Source: Chloroflexota bacterium
Lineage (GTDB): Bacteria > Chloroflexota > Limnocylindria > P2-11E
NCBI GenBank assembly: GCA_005889295.1
Contig: VBEY01000235.1
Coordinates: forward strand, 1-38,246
Length of the DNA stretch: 38,246 nt
Direction of reading: 5' to 3'
Shown piece after piece: positions 1 to 16,334 of the stretch (positions within the stretch are counted from its first letter, which is position 1; every line of letters begins with the position of its first letter). The translations under genes were made by a program, and so were the position numbers. The notes under the pieces are model-generated. The model worked only from the letters and a program-made list of their open reading frames with translations, had not been told where the DNA came from and did not search any database.

Positions 1-5300
<5,300 letters not shown>

Positions 5301-5321
5301 CCACGGTCACGCGATCTTTCT

Positions 5322-5347
5322 GGAGGCCGCCCGAGGGGGCGGCCTCC
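5322..5347 (+). terminator. Strong rho-independent-type hairpin after rpoC
   Basis: A perfect 11-bp GC-rich stem (5322-5332 pairing with 5337-5347) with a 4-nt GAGG loop lies 22 nt after the rpoC stop. It is followed by a weak pyrimidine run (CTCTTGTCT) rather than a full T tract. It sits between two convergent genes, rpoC and the minus-strand SRPBCC gene ending at 5355, so it can serve both. The stem is clear in the sequence; termination is inferred. Confidence 0.8.
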
Positions 5348-5354
5348 CTCTTGT

Positions 5355-5798
5355 CTACCCCTGAGCCTCGACTCCCGCCTTCAGCTGTTTCAAGAGCCTC
5401 GGCCCTATCACCAGGCCAAGCATTAACGAGATTGGCATGGAGAGCAGGGCCATAACGCCAGGAGTGTCGTACGACTCCTCGAGCGTCATCCTGGTTCCGT
5501 CGCCCTCGTTCTCAAGCAGGTAGCTACCCTCTTTCGCCTTCACGGGACCGCTGTACGAGACATACGTCCAGGACATCCGCGTGGGCGGTTCGCAGCGGGT
5601 GACCTCAGTCAAATAGTCGCCGCTCGAGTTTGTGCCGCGGAACTTTGCGCCCTGGTGCGTTGGTTTTGGGTCAAGGCGCGTCACTTGTTTGATGAACGGC
5701 CGTCGCCAGATCGGATCGTTGCTCTCGTTGTCGAGATAGGACCACACCTGTTGGATCGGGCGGCCGATTACCACGCTCTTCCGCACGCGGATGCCCAC
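5355..5798 (-). CDS. SRPBCC (START-like) family protein
   Basis: This 147-residue protein fits the SRPBCC / polyketide-cyclase-like helix-grip fold. It has an N-terminal beta strand followed by a PIQQVWSYLDN helix, an IWRRPF turn, a run of alternating strands with WTYVSYSGP, a TRMTLEESYD strand, and a long amphipathic or hydrophobic C-terminal helix (MALLSMPISLMLGLVIGPRL). Such proteins bind hydrophobic ligands in a central cavity; the ligand here is unknown. Translation starts at GTG (complement of 5796-5798), preceded by a good GGAGG Shine-Dalgarno 6 nt upstream. It is the only convincing minus-strand gene and sits alone between rpoC and the str operon, so it is probably transcribed from its own promoter, which I cannot place firmly. 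Confidence 0.8.
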   Translation of the reverse strand: MGIRVRKSVVIGRPIQQVWSYLDNESNDPIWRRPFIKQVTRLDPKPTHQGAKFRGTNSSGDYLTEVTRCEPPTRMSWTYVSYSGPVKAKEGSYLLENEGDGTRMTLEESYDTPGVMALLSMPISLMLGLVIGPRLLKQLKAGVEAQG

Positions 5799-5946
5799 TC
5801 CGCACCTCCCCCACTTAGTGGCCGGAGCGCGCGAGAGTGTAGTGATACCTCCTGAGGAGACTCGGCGGCCGGTCTCTAGGCTGCCGACCTGGCATGGTCC
5901 CGCGATGGGGAGCCGCCCGCAGGGAGCCCGGGATTTGCGGAGGCGG

Positions 5947-5976
5947 TTGACCGTGCGGCACCAAGCCCGATAAACT
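5947..5976 (+). promoter_or_regulatory. Likely sigma70-type promoter of the str/S10 operon
   Basis: A TTGACC -35 element (5947-5952) and a TAAACT -10 element (5971-5976) are separated by 18 nt. It lies about 210 nt upstream of rpsL in the only sizeable gap before a very long same-strand run of ribosomal genes, which is where a main promoter is expected. The match to consensus is seen directly; activity is inferred. Confidence 0.6.
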
Positions 5977-6190
5977 CTTTATTCGGCCTGTCTTTCGAGA
6001 CGGTGACCGCCCTTCGGGGCGGTCATTTCGCGCATCGGCCCTCTCGCGATCTTGTGACTGCGGCCGCGCTGCGCCCGGGGACCTAGCCCATGCCGGGCGG
6101 GCTCTCCGGTCGGGGAGAGAACCAAGGCAACACGCCAAGTACTCGTCTGCGCATTACGTGCGCGCGCGAGTCACAAATAAAGGAGAGAAC
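5977..6190 (+). promoter_or_regulatory. Untranslated leader of rpsL with stable hairpins
   Basis: Together with the upstream bases from 5799 this is the largest gene-free stretch in the window. It holds a perfect 8-bp stem closed by a UUCG tetraloop (6005-6024) followed by ATTTCG, and a second stem CTCTCC/GGAGAG (6102-6107 with 6114-6119). GCCCGG and CCGGGC arms at about 6073-6098 could form a further stem. The leader ends in AAAGGAG just before the rpsL GTG. The first hairpin could act as an attenuator or a ribosomal-protein binding site. I do not recognise a known ribosomal leader family. Bases 5799-5946 show nothing definite beyond the ribosome-binding site of the minus-strand gene. Confidence 0.45.
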
Positions 6191-6625
6191 GTGCCCACGA
6201 TCTCGCAGCTGGTACGCAAGGGACGCAAGCCGCAGGGCAAGAAAGTCGACACACCGGCGCTCCGGACGACCTGGAACTCAAAAAAGGGTCGCCTCGTGGA
6301 GCTGCGCCGCGGCGCGCCCCAGAAGCGTGGCGTCTGCACGATCGTCCGCACGATGACCCCGAAAAAGCCGAACTCCGCGCTTCGGAAGATCGCGCGTGTC
6401 CGCCTGACCAACCACATGGAAGTCACGGCCTACATCCCGGGCATCGGCCACAACCTCCAGGAGCACTCCGTCGTGCTCGTCCGTGGCGGCCGGGTGCCGG
6501 ACCTACCCTCCGTGAAGTACCACATCATTCGCGGCACGCTCGACACCGCGGGCGTCAAGGATCGGAAGCAGGGTCGCAGCCTCTACGGCGCGAAGAACCC
6601 GAATCCCAAGAAGAAGGCCGGTTAG
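6191..6625 (+). CDS. rpsL: 30S ribosomal protein S12
   Basis: S12 (144 aa) lies at the decoding centre of the 30S subunit. The GTG at 6191 is chosen because it gives the universal N-terminus [11 protein letters not shown] and is preceded by an AAAGGAG ribosome-binding site. The frame is open 11 codons further upstream, but that extension is not S12-like. Conserved blocks [54 protein letters not shown] and [13 protein letters not shown] are intact, including the PNSA loop where streptomycin resistance changes map. Compared with the E. coli type (about 124 aa), roughly 18-20 residues are inserted after TPALR. First gene of the str operon, 3 nt before rpsG. Confidence 0.97.
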   Translation: MPTISQLVRKGRKPQGKKVDTPALRTTWNSKKGRLVELRRGAPQKRGVCTIVRTMTPKKPNSALRKIARVRLTNHMEVTAYIPGIGHNLQEHSVVLVRGGRVPDLPSVKYHIIRGTLDTAGVKDRKQGRSLYGAKNPNPKKKAG

Positions 6626-6628
6626 TCC

Positions 6629-7099
6629 ATGCCCCGTAGAGCACGACCGACTGACCGCAAGCGCCTGCCCGATCGCAAGTACGGGAACCCGACGCTGCAG
6701 CAGTTCAACAACAACGTGATGCGCAACGGCAAGCGCGCGACGGCCGAGGGCATCGTCTACAACGCGCTAACCCTCGCTGAGACCTCGACGCGCAAGCCGG
6801 GCATCGACGTCTTCGAGACGGCGATGCGCAACGCCATGCCTTTGATCGAGGTCAAGCCCCGGCGGGTCGGCGGCGCGACCTACCAGGTGCCGGTGGAGAT
6901 CCGCGCCGATCGCCGCACCTCGCTCGCGATGCGCTGGATCATCCAGGCCGCGCGCAAGCGTCCCGGCAAGTCGATGGCCGAGCGGCTCGCGGGCGAGCTC
7001 ATGGACGCGATGAACAACACCGGCGGCGCGGTCCGCCGCAAGGAAGAGACCCACAAGATGGCCGAGGCCAACAAGGCCTTCAGTCATTACAAGTGGTAG
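6629..7099 (+). CDS. rpsG: 30S ribosomal protein S7
   Basis: S7 (156 aa, the normal length) initiates assembly of the 30S head by binding the 3' domain of 16S rRNA. The sequence carries the standard N-terminus [19 protein letters not shown], the [21 protein letters not shown] block, and the C-terminal [14 protein letters not shown] segment. It starts 3 nt after rpsL stops and ends 2 nt before the chosen fusA start, so the three are likely translationally coupled. Confidence 0.98.
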   Translation: MPRRARPTDRKRLPDRKYGNPTLQQFNNNVMRNGKRATAEGIVYNALTLAETSTRKPGIDVFETAMRNAMPLIEVKPRRVGGATYQVPVEIRADRRTSLAMRWIIQAARKRPGKSMAERLAGELMDAMNNTGGAVRRKEETHKMAEANKAFSHYKW

Positions 7100-7101
7100 C
7101 G

Positions 7102-9204
<2,103 letters not shown>

Positions 9205-9223
9205 GGACAAAGGGGAGGGTCAC

Positions 9224-10423
9224 ATGGCAAAGAAGAAGTTCGAGCGCACCAAGCCGCACGTGAACGTGGGGACGATCGGTCACATCGACCACGGCAAGAC
9301 CACGCTTACCGCGGCGATCACCAAGACCCTCTCGCTCAAGGGCGGCGCGGAGTTCCGCGCCTTCGACACGATCGACAACGCACCCGAGGAGCGCGAGCGC
9401 GGCATCACGATCTCGATCGCGCATGTCGAGTACGAGACCGACAAGCGCCACTACGCCCACGTCGACTGCCCCGGCCACGCCGACTACATCAAGAACATGA
9501 TCACCGGCGCCGCGCAGATGGACGGCGCGATCCTCGTTGTCTCGGCGGCAGATGGCCCCATGCCCCAGACAAGGGAGCACATCCTGCTCGCCCGCCAGGT
9601 GGAAGTGCCGCAAATCGTCGTCTTCCTCAACAAGGTCGACATGGTCGACGACGAGGAGCTCCTCGAGCTCGTCGAGCTGGAAGTCCGCGAGCTGCTGTCC
9701 AAGTACGGCTACAAGGGCGAGGAGGTCCCGATCATCCGCGGCTCCGCTCTCAAGGCACTCGAGAGCAATTCCAAGGACGTCAACGCGCCGGAATTCAAGT
9801 CGATCCTCGACCTCATGAACGCCGTCGACACGTACATCCCAACCCCCGTCCGGGCCAAGGACAAGCCGTTCCTCATGCCGATCGAGGACGTCTTCGGCAT
9901 CAAGGGCCGCGGCACCGTCGCGACCGGCCGCGTCGAGCGCGGAATCGTGAAGGTCGGCGAGGAGATCGAGATCGTCGGGATCCGTGACGCTAAGAAGTCG
10001 GTCGTTACGGGCGTGGAGATGTTCCGCAAGCTCCTGGACCAGGGCGAGGCCGGCGACAACATCGGCTTGCTCCTGCGAGGCCTCGAGCGCGACGACATCG
10101 AGCGCGGCCAGGTCATCGCGAAGCCCGGCAGCGTGAAGCCGCACACCACGTTCAACGCCGAGGTGTACGTCCTCTCAAAGGAAGAGGGCGGCCGGCACAC
10201 GCCGTTCTTCTCCGGGTACCGCCCGCAGTTCTATCTGCGGACGACCGACGTGACCGGCGAGGCCAAGCTCGCGCAGGGCACGGAGATGATCATGCCGGGC
10301 GACAACTCGACGCTCGAGGTCACCCTGATCACACCGATCGCGCTCGAGGAAGGCCTTCGCTTCGCGATCCGCGAAGGCGGACACACCGTCGGCGCGGGCG
10401 TGGTTACGAAGGTGATCGCCTAA
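9224..10423 (+). CDS. tuf: Elongation factor Tu
   Basis: EF-Tu (399 aa) delivers aminoacyl-tRNA to the ribosome as a GTP complex. Visible motifs are GHIDHGKTT (residues 19-27), the [14 protein letters not shown] effector region, [26 protein letters not shown] and the beta-barrel domains ending [12 protein letters not shown]. The start at 9224 is set by the [21 protein letters not shown]-terminus and a strong AGGGGAGGG ribosome-binding site. The longer open frame upstream is a shadow inside fusA. Its TAA overlaps the rpsJ ATG (TAATG). Only one tuf copy lies in this window. Confidence 0.98.
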   Translation: MAKKKFERTKPHVNVGTIGHIDHGKTTLTAAITKTLSLKGGAEFRAFDTIDNAPEERERGITISIAHVEYETDKRHYAHVDCPGHADYIKNMITGAAQMDGAILVVSAADGPMPQTREHILLARQVEVPQIVVFLNKVDMVDDEELLELVELEVRELLSKYGYKGEEVPIIRGSALKALESNSKDVNAPEFKSILDLMNAVDTYIPTPVRAKDKPFLMPIEDVFGIKGRGTVATGRVERGIVKVGEEIEIVGIRDAKKSVVTGVEMFRKLLDQGEAGDNIGLLLRGLERDDIERGQVIAKPGSVKPHTTFNAEVYVLSKEEGGRHTPFFSGYRPQFYLRTTDVTGEAKLAQGTEMIMPGDNSTLEVTLITPIALEEGLRFAIREGGHTVGAGVVTKVIA

Positions 10424-10731
10424 TGGCCAAGCAGCGCATCCGGATCCGCCTCAAGGCGTACGACCACAAGCTCATCGACCAATCCGCTGCGCAGATCGTC
10501 GAGACCGCGCAGCGGACGGGCTCGACGGTCACCGGTCCGGTTCCGCTGCCGACACGCATCGAGAAGTTCACGGTCATCCGGAGTCCATTCATCTACAAGG
10601 ACTCGCGCGAGCAGTTCGAGATCCGTACGCACAAGCGGCTCATCGACATCAACGATCCATCGCAAAAGACGGTCGACGCTCTCATGAAGCTGAACCTTCC
10701 GGCGGGCGTCGATATCGAGATCAAGCTCTAA
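10423..10731 (+). CDS. rpsJ: 30S ribosomal protein S10
   Basis: S10 (102 aa, normal length) is a 30S head protein that also works with NusB in antitermination in other bacteria. The sequence is canonical: [58 protein letters not shown]. It begins within the tuf stop codon, so in this genome the S10 cluster is fused directly to str without a spacer. Confidence 0.98.
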   Translation: MAKQRIRIRLKAYDHKLIDQSAAQIVETAQRTGSTVTGPVPLPTRIEKFTVIRSPFIYKDSREQFEIRTHKRLIDINDPSQKTVDALMKLNLPAGVDIEIKL

Positions 10732-10746
10732 GAAGGCCCAAAAAAG

Positions 10747-11430
10747 ATGAGCGACGAAACGAAAGTGGAAGAGAAGGACGAGCAGGCCGAGTCGAACGCT
10801 GCGCCGGCCCTGAAGAAGCCGGTGCTCCTCGGTCGCAAGCTGGGCATGCTTCAGCACTTCAAGGAAGACGGCTCGGTGGTCGCGGCGACGATCATCGTCG
10901 CCGAGGCGAACGTGGTGACGCAGGTCCGCACCAAGGAGCGGGACGGCTACAGCGCCATCCAGCTCGGCTTCGGGCGCGCAAAGAAGCCCGACCGCATGAC
11001 GAAGGCGGAGCTCGGTCACCTCAAAGATCTGCCCCCGATGCGCGTGCTCCGCGAGGTCCGGCTCGACGACATCGACGGCTTCGCGACGGGGCAGGAGATC
11101 GGCGTGGACCGCTTCACGCCGGGTGACAAGGTGCACGTGAGCGGCGTCTCCAAGGGCAAAGGCTTCCAGGGCCCCGTCCATCTGCATCACTTCACCCGAG
11201 GACCGAAGTCGCACGGCTCCGACCACCTGCGCCGTCAGGGCTCGGTGGGCTCGGGCACGACACCCGGTCGCGTCCTCAAGGGGCTCCGCATGGCGGCCCA
11301 CCAGGGCGCGGACAAGGTCACCGTTCGGAATCTCGAGATCCTGCGCTCCGATCCGGCGCGCGCGCTCCTCGTCATCGCCGGCGCGGTACCCGGTGGGAAG
11401 AACGGGATCGTCATGGTGAGAAAGGCCTGA
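10747..11430 (+). CDS. rplC: 50S ribosomal protein L3
   Basis: L3 (227 aa) starts 50S assembly and sits near the peptidyl transferase centre. The core runs from LLGRKLGMLQHF through VSGVSKGKGFQGPVHLHHF and GSVGSGTTPGRVLKGLRMA to PGGKNGIVMVRKA. About 23 acidic, Ala-rich residues precede the core, an extension absent from E. coli L3. The stop overlaps the rplD start (TGATG). Confidence 0.97.
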   Translation: MSDETKVEEKDEQAESNAAPALKKPVLLGRKLGMLQHFKEDGSVVAATIIVAEANVVTQVRTKERDGYSAIQLGFGRAKKPDRMTKAELGHLKDLPPMRVLREVRLDDIDGFATGQEIGVDRFTPGDKVHVSGVSKGKGFQGPVHLHHFTRGPKSHGSDHLRRQGSVGSGTTPGRVLKGLRMAAHQGADKVTVRNLEILRSDPARALLVIAGAVPGGKNGIVMVRKA

Positions 11431-12377
11431 TGGCAGACAAAGAAAAGGACCGGAAGAAAGCCACGCCGGTGGCAAAGAAAGCAGCCCCGGCGAAGGCCGT
11501 GTCAACAGCGAAGGCCGCGCCGACGAAGGCGGCGCCCCCGAAGGCGGCTGCAAAACCGGCTGTCCGGCCCGCCGCGGCGAAGGCCAAAGCGCCCGCGAAG
11601 CGCGCCGTCGCCCGGCCGGTCACGCGCGTCGTCCGCCCCGAGCCGCAGCGCGAAGAGCGCCGCGAACGTGAGGAGGAACGGCCTGAGGCCCCGCGTCCCC
11701 GACGCGAAGCGCGTCCGCTCCCGACGGCACCTGCCGGCCACGCGCCGGTGATCAAGGCCGACGGCAGCTCCGACGGTTCGGTCGAGCTCCCCGCGGCCAT
11801 CGTCTCACCGACGAAGCGGCGCGGCGTGCTGTTCCAGGCGCTCCTCGCGTCGCTCGCGAACGCGCGGCAGGGCACGAGCGCGACGAAGAATCGCTCGCGC
11901 GTGGCCGGCGGCGGCGCGAAGCCGTGGCGTCAGAAGGGCACCGGTCGCGCACGTCAGGGCTCGACGCGGTCGCCCCAGTGGCGGCACGGCGGAGTGGTGT
12001 TCGGTCCGAACGGCCGTCGCTACAAGCAGCGGATGCCGGCGAAGATGCGTCACGCAGCGTTTGCGCAGGCCCTCGCCGCACACGCCGCGAGCGGGCACAT
12101 GCTCGTCGTCGACGAGCTGCGGTTCGACGGCGAGCAGCTCCGCGCCCGCGAAGTCGTCGACTGGCTCGCGCGCGTGGGCGATACCGGCCGAGCCGTGCTC
12201 GTGACGGCGGAGACTGACGAGCGCGTCGGACGCGCCACGGCGAACCTCAAGGAATTCGATCTCCGCACCCCGGGAACGCTGCGCCTCGCGGACGTCCTGC
12301 GCGCGGAGACGGTCCTCGTCCTTCGGCCCGCGCTCGATGCGCTGGCCGCGCGCGCGACCGTCGGGAGCGCGGAATGA
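11430..12377 (+). CDS. rplD: 50S ribosomal protein L4 with long basic N-terminal extension
   Basis: L4 (315 aa, against about 205 in most bacteria) lines the peptide exit tunnel. The recognisable core begins near residue 115 and includes LANARQGTSATKNRSRVAGGG, KPWRQKGTGRARQGSTRSPQW and GGVVFGPNGRRY. Residues 1-105 are low-complexity, first AK/AP-rich like histone H1 tails (KAAPAKA, KAAPTKAAPPKAAAKPA), then Arg/Glu-rich (PEPQREERREREEERPE). The start overlaps the rplC stop, and no ribosome-binding site or ATG suggests a shorter form. A disordered rRNA-binding tail is the likely role, by inference. The end overlaps rplW (ATGA). Confidence 0.95.
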   Translation: MADKEKDRKKATPVAKKAAPAKAVSTAKAAPTKAAPPKAAAKPAVRPAAAKAKAPAKRAVARPVTRVVRPEPQREERREREEERPEAPRPRREARPLPTAPAGHAPVIKADGSSDGSVELPAAIVSPTKRRGVLFQALLASLANARQGTSATKNRSRVAGGGAKPWRQKGTGRARQGSTRSPQWRHGGVVFGPNGRRYKQRMPAKMRHAAFAQALAAHAASGHMLVVDELRFDGEQLRAREVVDWLARVGDTGRAVLVTAETDERVGRATANLKEFDLRTPGTLRLADVLRAETVLVLRPALDALAARATVGSAE

Positions 12378-12670
12378 GCTTTAAAGGCAACACGATCCTC
12401 ATCCGTCCAGTCATCACCGAGCGCTCGATGAGCCAGACGAACGCCCGGCGGTACACGTTCGCGGTCGCGAAGAGCGCGACCAAGCGTGACATCGCCGACG
12501 CCGTCTCGGATTCGTTCAAGGTCGACGTCGTCGCCGTGAACGTCATTCACGTGCCTGGCAAGACGCGGCGGCTCGGGCGGCGCATCGGCCATCGTCCCGA
12601 TTGGAAGAAGGCCGTCGTCACGATCGGCGAGGGCCAGCGCATCGAGAAGTACTTCGTGGAGGGCGTGTAA
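12374..12670 (+). CDS. rplW: 50S ribosomal protein L23
   Basis: L23 (98 aa, normal length) surrounds the exit-tunnel opening and docks trigger factor and SRP. The motifs ILIRPVITERSM, YTFAVAKSATKRDIADAV and the C-terminal KKAVVTIGEGQRIEKYF are typical. It overlaps the rplD stop by 4 nt. Confidence 0.97.
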   Translation: MSFKGNTILIRPVITERSMSQTNARRYTFAVAKSATKRDIADAVSDSFKVDVVAVNVIHVPGKTRRLGRRIGHRPDWKKAVVTIGEGQRIEKYFVEGV

Positions 12671-12673
12671 GAA

Positions 12674-13513
12674 GTGCCGCTGAAGCAATACAAGGCGACA
12701 TCGCCGGTGCGTCGCTTCCGCCAATCGGCCTCGTTCGAAGAGCTGACCAAAGGCAAGAAGCCGGAGCGCAGCCTCACTGAGCGCAAGCTGCGCCATGCCG
12801 GCCGCAACGCGCAGGGCCGCGTCACGACACGCCATCGTGGCGGCGGCGAGAAGCGGAACTACCGCATCGTCGACTTCAAGCGCGACAAGGACGGGATCCC
12901 CGCGAAGGTGACGGCGATCGAGTACGACCCGAACCGCTCGGCCCGCCTCGCGCTCATCGTGTACCGCGACGGCGAGAAGCGCTACATCATCGCGCCGAAC
13001 GACCTGCGGGTCGGCGACCCGGTCATCTCCGGACCGGACGCCGAGGCGCGCGTCGGCAACTGCCTGCCGCTCGAGCACATCCCCACCGGCACGCAAATCC
13101 ACGGCATTGAGCTCCAGCCCGGTCGCGGTGCGCAGCTCGTGCGCGCCGCCGGCGGCGCAGCGCAGCTCGTCGCGAAGGAAGGCGAATACGCGCAGATTCG
13201 TCTGCCTTCCGGCGGCATCCGCGTCGTCCACGTCCGCTGCCGCGCGACGATCGGGCAGATCGGCAACGTCGAGCACGAGAACCAGAAGGTCGGCGGCGCC
13301 GGGCACAAACGCCACATGGGCTGGCGCCCAGCCGTTCGCGGCGTGGTGATGTCACCGCGCGACCACCCTCACGGAGGCGGCGAGGCGAAGTCGCCCGTCG
13401 GTGGTCAGGCGCAGACGCCGTGGGGCAAGCCGGCGATGGGCCTTAAGACACGCAACAACCCGCGCACCGATCGGTTCGTGACCGAGCGGCCGCCGAAGAG
13501 GAAGTCCAAGTAA
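12674..13513 (+). CDS. rplB: 50S ribosomal protein L2
   Basis: L2 (279 aa, normal) is a core 50S protein needed for subunit association and peptidyl transferase function. It starts at GTG 12674 and shows the [20 protein letters not shown] block, [22 protein letters not shown] and the C-terminal [12 protein letters not shown] loop with the conserved histidine. The stop TAA at 13511-13513 overlaps the ATG of a micro-ORF inside the repeat element that separates it from rpsS. Confidence 0.98.
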   Translation: MPLKQYKATSPVRRFRQSASFEELTKGKKPERSLTERKLRHAGRNAQGRVTTRHRGGGEKRNYRIVDFKRDKDGIPAKVTAIEYDPNRSARLALIVYRDGEKRYIIAPNDLRVGDPVISGPDAEARVGNCLPLEHIPTGTQIHGIELQPGRGAQLVRAAGGAAQLVAKEGEYAQIRLPSGGIRVVHVRCRATIGQIGNVEHENQKVGGAGHKRHMGWRPAVRGVVMSPRDHPHGGGEAKSPVGGQAQTPWGKPAMGLKTRNNPRTDRFVTERPPKRKSK

Positions 13514-13602
13514 TGAAACGAGCGAGGAGCGGCTTTGCCGCGACGAAGCGAGTCACTCCGCCTGGGGCGTGTCTCCCGGCGCAGCCGGAGATTGAGCAAT
13601 GA
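13512..13602 (+). repeat. Intergenic coupling repeat, copy A (rplB/rpsS)
   Basis: First of four related elements. It contains the shared block GAGCGAGGAGCGGCTTTGC, a near-duplicate GCGACGAAGCGAG, and the hairpin TCTCCCGGC-GCA-GCCGGAGA, whose right arm holds the GGAG (13587-13590) placed 8 nt before the rpsS ATG. A 29-codon micro-ORF starts at ATG 13513, overlapping the rplB TAA, and ends at TGA 13600-13602, overlapping the rpsS ATG. AATGA is present at both ends (13512-13516 and 13598-13602), like a target duplication. Relative to the other copies it has one extra A (GACGAAGCG) balanced by one base fewer near the end, which keeps the stop aligned with the rpsS start. Confidence 0.8.
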
Positions 13603-13961
13603 GCCGATCAGTAAAGAAGGGCCCCTTCGTCGAGAAGTCCCTCAAAGAAAAGATCGACATGCTGAACTCGCGAAACGAGAAGAAGGTCGTGAAGACCTGG
13701 TCGCGCCCGTCGATGATCCTGCCGATCATGGTCGGCCACACCATCGCGGTCCACGACGGCCGCCGTCACGTGCCGGTCTTCATCACCGAGAACATGGTTG
13801 GGCACCGGCTCGGCGAGTTCGCGGCCACGAGGAGCTTCCGCGGGCACGGGCGCGCGATCGCGGCGGCCGAGGCGGCGAGCGCGATTGTTGCGCCTGGGGC
13901 CACGCCGGCGGCGGGTGCCGGCACGCCCGAGCGCGCCACCAATGTGAGGGCAGGTGCCTAG
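13599..13961 (+). CDS. rpsS: 30S ribosomal protein S19
   Basis: S19 (120 aa) binds the 30S head near the A site. The core [48 protein letters not shown] and [17 protein letters not shown] is standard. About 30 extra Ala/Gly/Thr-rich residues follow the usual end. The ATG at 13599 is served by the GGAG within repeat copy A. The 3' end overlaps the chosen rplV start. Confidence 0.97.
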   Translation: MSRSVKKGPFVEKSLKEKIDMLNSRNEKKVVKTWSRPSMILPIMVGHTIAVHDGRRHVPVFITENMVGHRLGEFAATRSFRGHGRAIAAAEAASAIVAPGATPAAGAGTPERATNVRAGA

Positions 13962-14301
13962 CGTGGAAGTGAAGGCGTCCGCCCGTTTTCTCCGGCTCTC
14001 CCCGAGGAAGGCTCGTCTCGTGACTGATCTCATCAAGGGGAAGAGTGCCGAGGAGGCCATCTCGATCCTTGAGAACCTCCCGAAGTCGACGTCGCTGCCG
14101 CTCGGCCGCGTCGTGCGCTCGGCGATCGCCAACGCCGAGAACAACTTCAACCTGACGCTCGAGAACCTGTACGTGAAGCGCGCCATCGCGAACGAGGGCC
14201 CGCGCATGAAGCGCGTGTGGTACCGCGGTCGCGGTCGTCGCGATCTCAAGGTGCACCGGATGGCGCACCTCGAGGTCGTGCTCGACGAGAGGGGAAGTTA
14301 A
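13954..14301 (+). CDS. rplV: 50S ribosomal protein L22
   Basis: L22 (115 aa) reaches from the 50S surface into the exit tunnel. [44 protein letters not shown] and [29 protein letters not shown] are typical. Two GTG starts are possible: 13954, overlapping rpsS by 8 nt, and 13963, just after the rpsS stop and giving [18 protein letters not shown] upstream could serve either. Confidence 0.95.
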   Translation: MPSVEVKASARFLRLSPRKARLVTDLIKGKSAEEAISILENLPKSTSLPLGRVVRSAIANAENNFNLTLENLYVKRAIANEGPRMKRVWYRGRGRRDLKVHRMAHLEVVLDERGS

Positions 14302-14392
14302 GAATGGACCGAGCGAGGAGCGGCTTTGCAGCGACGAGCGAGTCAACCCGCCTGGGGCGCATCTCCCGGCGAAGCCGGAGATTGATCTAGTG
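14302..14392 (+). repeat. Intergenic coupling repeat, copy B (rplV/rpsC)
   Basis: Second copy of the element. It contains GAGCGAGGAGCG, the variable octamer GCTTTGCA, GCGACGAGCGAG, and the hairpin TCTCCCGGC-GAA-GCCGGAGA with GGAG at 14377-14380, 9 nt before the rpsC GTG. A 28-codon micro-ORF starts at ATG 14304, 2 nt after the rplV stop, and ends at TAG 14388-14390, overlapping the rpsC GTG (TAGTG). Its predicted product ends [11 protein letters not shown] flanking duplication is not clear here, unlike in the other three copies. Confidence 0.8.
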
Positions 14393-15121
14393 GGTCAGAA
14401 AACACATCCGATCGGGTTCCGCCTCGGTTTCACGAAGACGTGGAACGCGAAGTGGTTCGCGAACAAGAAGAACTACCCGGTGCTCCTCAAGGAGGACATC
14501 GGGATCCGGAGCGCGATCCGCAACCGTCTGCGGGACGCCGCGATCGCCCGGATCGACATCGAGCGCTCGGCGAACCAGGTGACCGTCACGATCCAGACGG
14601 CCAAGCCCGGCGTCGTCATCGGCAAGGGCGGCGCGAAAGTCGAGGAGCTGCGGCAGGTCCTCGGGAAGATGACCGGCAAGATGGTGAAGGTGAACATCTT
14701 CGAGATCCGGTACCCGGAGCTCGACGCATACCTCATCGCCGAGAACGTCGCGCAGCAGCTCGAGCGGCGCGTCTCCTTCCGAAAGGTGCTGAAGCAGACC
14801 GTGCAGCGCTCGATGAAGTCAGGCGCGAAGGGCGTTCGCGTGGCGGTCTCCGGTCGCTTGGGCGGCGCGGAGATGAGCCGTCGCGAGTGGGAGCGCGAGG
14901 GACGCGTGCCGCTCCATACCCTGCGGGGCGACATCGAGTTCGGACGGGCGATCGCGAAAACGACGTTCGGCACGATCGGCGTGAAGGCGTGGGTCTACAA
15001 GGGCGAGATCGAGCCGGCCCCGCGCCAGGTTACGCAGGCGAACGCACCTGCCGCCGCACCCCAGCGTCCGCCGGCTCCTCCAGCACCGGCACCCGCGCCG
15101 GCGCCGGCCAGGGTGAGCTAG
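14390..15121 (+). CDS. rpsC: 30S ribosomal protein S3
   Basis: S3 (243 aa) lies at the mRNA entry channel. It shows the N-terminus [20 protein letters not shown], the KH domain with GKGG at residues 78-81, and the C-terminal domain block [19 protein letters not shown]. After about residue 209 comes a Pro/Ala-rich tail (about 34 residues, repeated PA/AP), a low-complexity extension of the sort seen on several proteins here. It starts at GTG, directly after repeat copy B, and its stop overlaps the rplP start (TAGTG). Confidence 0.97.
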   Translation: MGQKTHPIGFRLGFTKTWNAKWFANKKNYPVLLKEDIGIRSAIRNRLRDAAIARIDIERSANQVTVTIQTAKPGVVIGKGGAKVEELRQVLGKMTGKMVKVNIFEIRYPELDAYLIAENVAQQLERRVSFRKVLKQTVQRSMKSGAKGVRVAVSGRLGGAEMSRREWEREGRVPLHTLRGDIEFGRAIAKTTFGTIGVKAWVYKGEIEPAPRQVTQANAPAAAPQRPPAPPAPAPAPAPARVS

Positions 15122-15564
15122 TGCTCCAGCCCAAGCGGCTCAAGCACCGCAAATTCCAGCGCGGCCGGATGAAGGGCGCGGCCCATCGTGGCAACAGGAT
15201 CACGAAGGGCGACTACGGGCTCAAGGCGATGGAACCGTGCTGGATGACGGCGCGCCAGATCGAGGCGGCCCGGCGAGCGGTCACGCACCACTTCAAGCGT
15301 GGCGGCGCGGTTTGGATCAACGTGTTTCCCGACAAGCCCGTGACCAAGAAACCCGCCGAAGTCCGGATGGGATCGGGCAAAGGCGCGCCCGACCACTGGG
15401 TCGCGGTCGTGCGACCGGGCCGGATCATTCTGGAGGTCGGCGGCGTCAACCGCGCGCTCGCGAAAGAGGCGCTGCGGCTCGCTGCGTACAAGCTCCCGAT
15501 AAAGACCCAGTTCATCGAGAGAGAGGAGGCACGGGCGGATGAAGGACATGCGGCGGCTGTCTGA
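15121..15564 (+). CDS. rplP: 50S ribosomal protein L16
   Basis: L16 (147 aa) sits at the A-site side of the 50S and helps organise the central protuberance. The GTG at 15121 overlaps the rpsC stop and gives the classic [21 protein letters not shown]-terminus. The open frame further upstream is an rpsC shadow. [44 protein letters not shown] and [14 protein letters not shown] match the family. The last 26 nt overlap rpmC, encoding a short Ala/Glu-rich tail. Confidence 0.96.
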   Translation: MLQPKRLKHRKFQRGRMKGAAHRGNRITKGDYGLKAMEPCWMTARQIEAARRAVTHHFKRGGAVWINVFPDKPVTKKPAEVRMGSGKGAPDHWVAVVRPGRIILEVGGVNRALAKEALRLAAYKLPIKTQFIEREEARADEGHAAAV

Positions 15565-15739
15565 TAACGAGATCGCGGACCAGCTGCGCGGCGCGCGTGA
15601 GGAGCTCTTCGACGCGAAGTTCAAGCTCGCCACCCGCCAGCTGAAGAACTTCCGAACCATGCCGCACGCGCGGCGAAAGATCGCCCGCCTGCTCACGGTG
15701 ATGCGCGAGCGAACCAGTGAGAGTGAGACCAATGGCTGA
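15539..15739 (+). CDS. rpmC: 50S ribosomal protein L29
   Basis: L29 (66 aa, normal length) is a small two-helix protein near the exit tunnel. The [31 protein letters not shown] and [15 protein letters not shown] segments are recognisable. It starts inside rplP (26-nt overlap) and ends inside rpsQ (8-nt overlap). Confidence 0.94.
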   Translation: MKDMRRLSDNEIADQLRGAREELFDAKFKLATRQLKNFRTMPHARRKIARLLTVMRERTSESETNG

Positions 15740-16334
15740 GAAGACCGAGAAAAAGACGGCGGCCAAGACCACGACGCGCGCGAAGGCGCCCGCGAAGGCC
15801 GCCCCGGCGCGTGCCGCCTCCGCGGCGAAGGCTCCGGCGAAGCCTCCGGCGAAGGCCGCGGTCGCGGCGCGCCCTGTTGGAAAGCGCACCGTCGCCCGCA
15901 AGCGAGTGGCGCCGGCGCAGGCCGCGGTCGGCGAGAAGGAGCAGTTCACGTGGCGCCGGCTGCGCCGCAAGACGAAGGTCGGTGTCGTGGTTTCCGCGAA
16001 GATGGCGAAGACGATCGTCGTCGAGGTCGGCCGCTTCCGCGAGCACCCGCTCTACAAGAAGATGATCCGGCTCCGCAAACGCTTCGCGGCTCACGACGAG
16101 AAGGGCGAGGCCAAGGCGGGAGACCTCGTGCGTATCCAGGAGAGCCGGCCGTTCAGCGCCACCAAGCGCTGGCGGCTCGTCGAGGTCATCTCGCGTGCCG
16201 GTGAGGCCGGGGCAGCGGCGCCGCGAGTCGCCGACATCGAGAAGGCGCTCGAGGAGCAGGAGGGCGTGACCGAGATCCTCACTCCCGAGCGTGGAGAGGA
16301 CGAGCAGGAGACGGAGGAGAAGGCGGAAGAGTGA
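15732..16334 (+). CDS. rpsQ: 30S ribosomal protein S17 with N- and C-terminal extensions
   Basis: S17 (200 aa, against about 85 usually) is a primary 16S rRNA binder. The family core is only about residues 78-155 ([64 protein letters not shown]). Residues 1-77 are Lys/Ala/Pro-rich with KAPAKA-type repeats like a histone H1 tail, and residues 156-200 are acidic ([13 protein letters not shown]). The ATG at 15732 overlaps rpmC. In-frame codons upstream would add five residues. The stop overlaps the rplN GTG (GTGA). Confidence 0.94.
   Translation: MAEKTEKKTAAKTTTRAKAPAKAAPARAASAAKAPAKPPAKAAVAARPVGKRTVARKRVAPAQAAVGEKEQFTWRRLRRKTKVGVVVSAKMAKTIVVEVGRFREHPLYKKMIRLRKRFAAHDEKGEAKAGDLVRIQESRPFSATKRWRLVEVISRAGEAGAAAPRVADIEKALEEQEGVTEILTPERGEDEQETEEKAEE

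Noticed and set aside
5811-5900. A promoter for the minus-strand SRPBCC gene
   Set aside because: A TACACT-like -10 can be found on the minus strand but no acceptable -35 at the right distance.
13571-13590. Repeat hairpins as rho-independent terminators
   Set aside because: No T tract follows; each hairpin lies directly before a start codon within essential operons and holds the Shine-Dalgarno.
13535-13972. Plus-strand frame of 145 codons through repeat copy A and rpsS
   Set aside because: It is the rpsS gene read in the wrong frame; only its first part, inside the repeat, is relevant to the micro-ORF analysis.
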